Below, in pieces: positions 6,070-6,292 of a stretch of DNA of 6,292 nucleotides. Source of the stretch: Neisseriaceae bacterium. GTDB taxonomy: Bacteria; Pseudomonadota; Gammaproteobacteria; Burkholderiales; Neisseriaceae. The translations under genes and the position numbers were made by a program. Location of the stretch: the NCBI GenBank assembly GCA_030151665.1, contig JASLDB010000145.1, positions 1 to 6,292 of the forward strand. The letters are read 5' to 3'. The notes beneath the pieces were generated by a model that was given only the letters and a program-made list of their open reading frames with translations, was not told the origin of the DNA and did not search any database. Within the stretch, counting starts at the first letter, position 1, and each line of letters begins with the position of its first letter.

Positions 6070-6267
6070 ATGCCTAAAATGAAAACCAAATCGAGTGCTA
6101 AAAAGCGCTTTAAAGTGTTGGGTAATGGTGGTGTAAAACGCGCTCATGCGTTTAAGCGTCATATTTTGACCAAAAAAACCACTAAAAATAAACGTCAATT
6201 GCGTGGTACCTCTATGGTGAACGAACGCGATATGGCTTCTATTTCTAAAATGTTACCTTACGCTTAA
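6070..6267 (+). CDS. rpmI: 50S ribosomal protein L35
   Basis: L35 is a small, basic component of the large ribosomal subunit. The 65-residue product has the full family length and pattern: MPKMKTKSSAKKRFKV at the start, the Gly/Lys-rich NGGVKRAHAFKRHIL, TKK and RQLRGT in the middle, and the ending SKMLPYA. It is very similar to neisserial L35 as I recall it. The ATG has an AGGAG Shine-Dalgarno (6059-6063) 6 nt upstream. It lies between infC and rplT, its standard position, and its translation probably couples to rplT, whose Shine-Dalgarno overlaps the rpmI stop codon. Expression is probably set by the leader upstream and by the promoter at the infC end. Confidence 0.98.
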   Translation: MPKMKTKSSAKKRFKVLGNGGVKRAHAFKRHILTKKTTKNKRQLRGTSMVNERDMASISKMLPYA

Positions 6268-6279
6268 GGAGTGTAAAAT

Positions 6280-6292
6280 ATGCCACGCGTAA
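6280..6292 (+). CDS. rplT: 50S ribosomal protein L20 (first codons only, runs off the window)
   Basis: ATG at 6280 begins M-P-R-V and the window ends one base into the fifth codon. L20 proteins start MPRVKRG, and rplT follows rpmI in nearly all bacteria. AAGGAG (6266-6271) overlaps the TAA stop of rpmI and precedes the ATG by 8 nt, which suggests translational coupling. L20 is an early 50S assembly protein and the known autogenous repressor of this operon. Only four residues are visible, so the call rests mostly on position. Confidence 0.9.

Noticed and set aside
1..6292. Neisserial DNA uptake sequences
   Set aside because: The proteins look neisserial-like, so I scanned for the core GCCGTCTGAA and known variants on both strands and found none. 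The hairpin at 1498-1519 contains GCCGCACG arms, not a DUS.
1..6292. Undescribed mobile, defence or biosynthetic system
   Set aside because: Every long open stretch is accounted for by well-known housekeeping genes in their usual order. There are no long repeats, integrase-like genes or abrupt composition changes visible by eye.

Overview
This window is core housekeeping DNA from a moderately AT-rich proteobacterium. It carries no mobile element, CRISPR array or accessory system that I can see. The proteins point to the Betaproteobacteria, and possibly to a relative of Neisseriaceae. The signs are the SecD N-terminus (MNRYPLWKY, then LYTLPNFFGETPAVQVSS), an IF3 beginning IAQEREARINGEI, and an L35 that closely resembles neisserial L35 as I remember it. 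That placement comes from memory, not from a search. I found none of the neisserial DNA uptake sequence variants I know.

Left half, minus strand, in transcription order: tgt (3156-2041), yajC (1846-1538) and secD (1469 to beyond the left edge, so 3'-truncated). This is the conserved tgt-yajC-secD(-secF) cluster. Tgt makes the queuosine precursor modification in tRNA. YajC and SecD belong to the accessory complex of the Sec translocon. A sigma70-like promoter lies in the 194-bp tgt-yajC gap. A perfect 9-bp hairpin with a T-rich downstream flank sits between yajC and secD and could lower secD expression relative to yajC.

Middle, 3157-3477: a 321-bp divergent intergenic region. It holds a perfect TATAAT for tgt on the minus strand and, almost back to back with it, a good thrS promoter on the plus strand. 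The thrS leader is about 210 nt and contains a hairpin followed by a T-rich stretch. A second possible thrS promoter sits next to the gene.

Right half, plus strand: thrS (threonyl-tRNA synthetase), infC (IF3, with a non-canonical ATC start), rpmI (L35) and the first four codons of rplT (L20). This is the classic thrS-infC-rpmI-rplT translation operon. infC lies 21 nt behind thrS. The 138-nt infC-rpmI gap carries a strong promoter candidate that overlaps the 3' end of infC, a 14-bp hairpin, and structure that could hide the rpmI Shine-Dalgarno sequence. This fits the L20 autoregulation known for this operon. The rplT Shine-Dalgarno overlaps the rpmI stop codon.

No undescribed biological system is evident. 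The points worth a second look are regulatory: the infC start, the rpmI leader, the yajC-secD hairpin and the tgt/thrS divergent promoter region.
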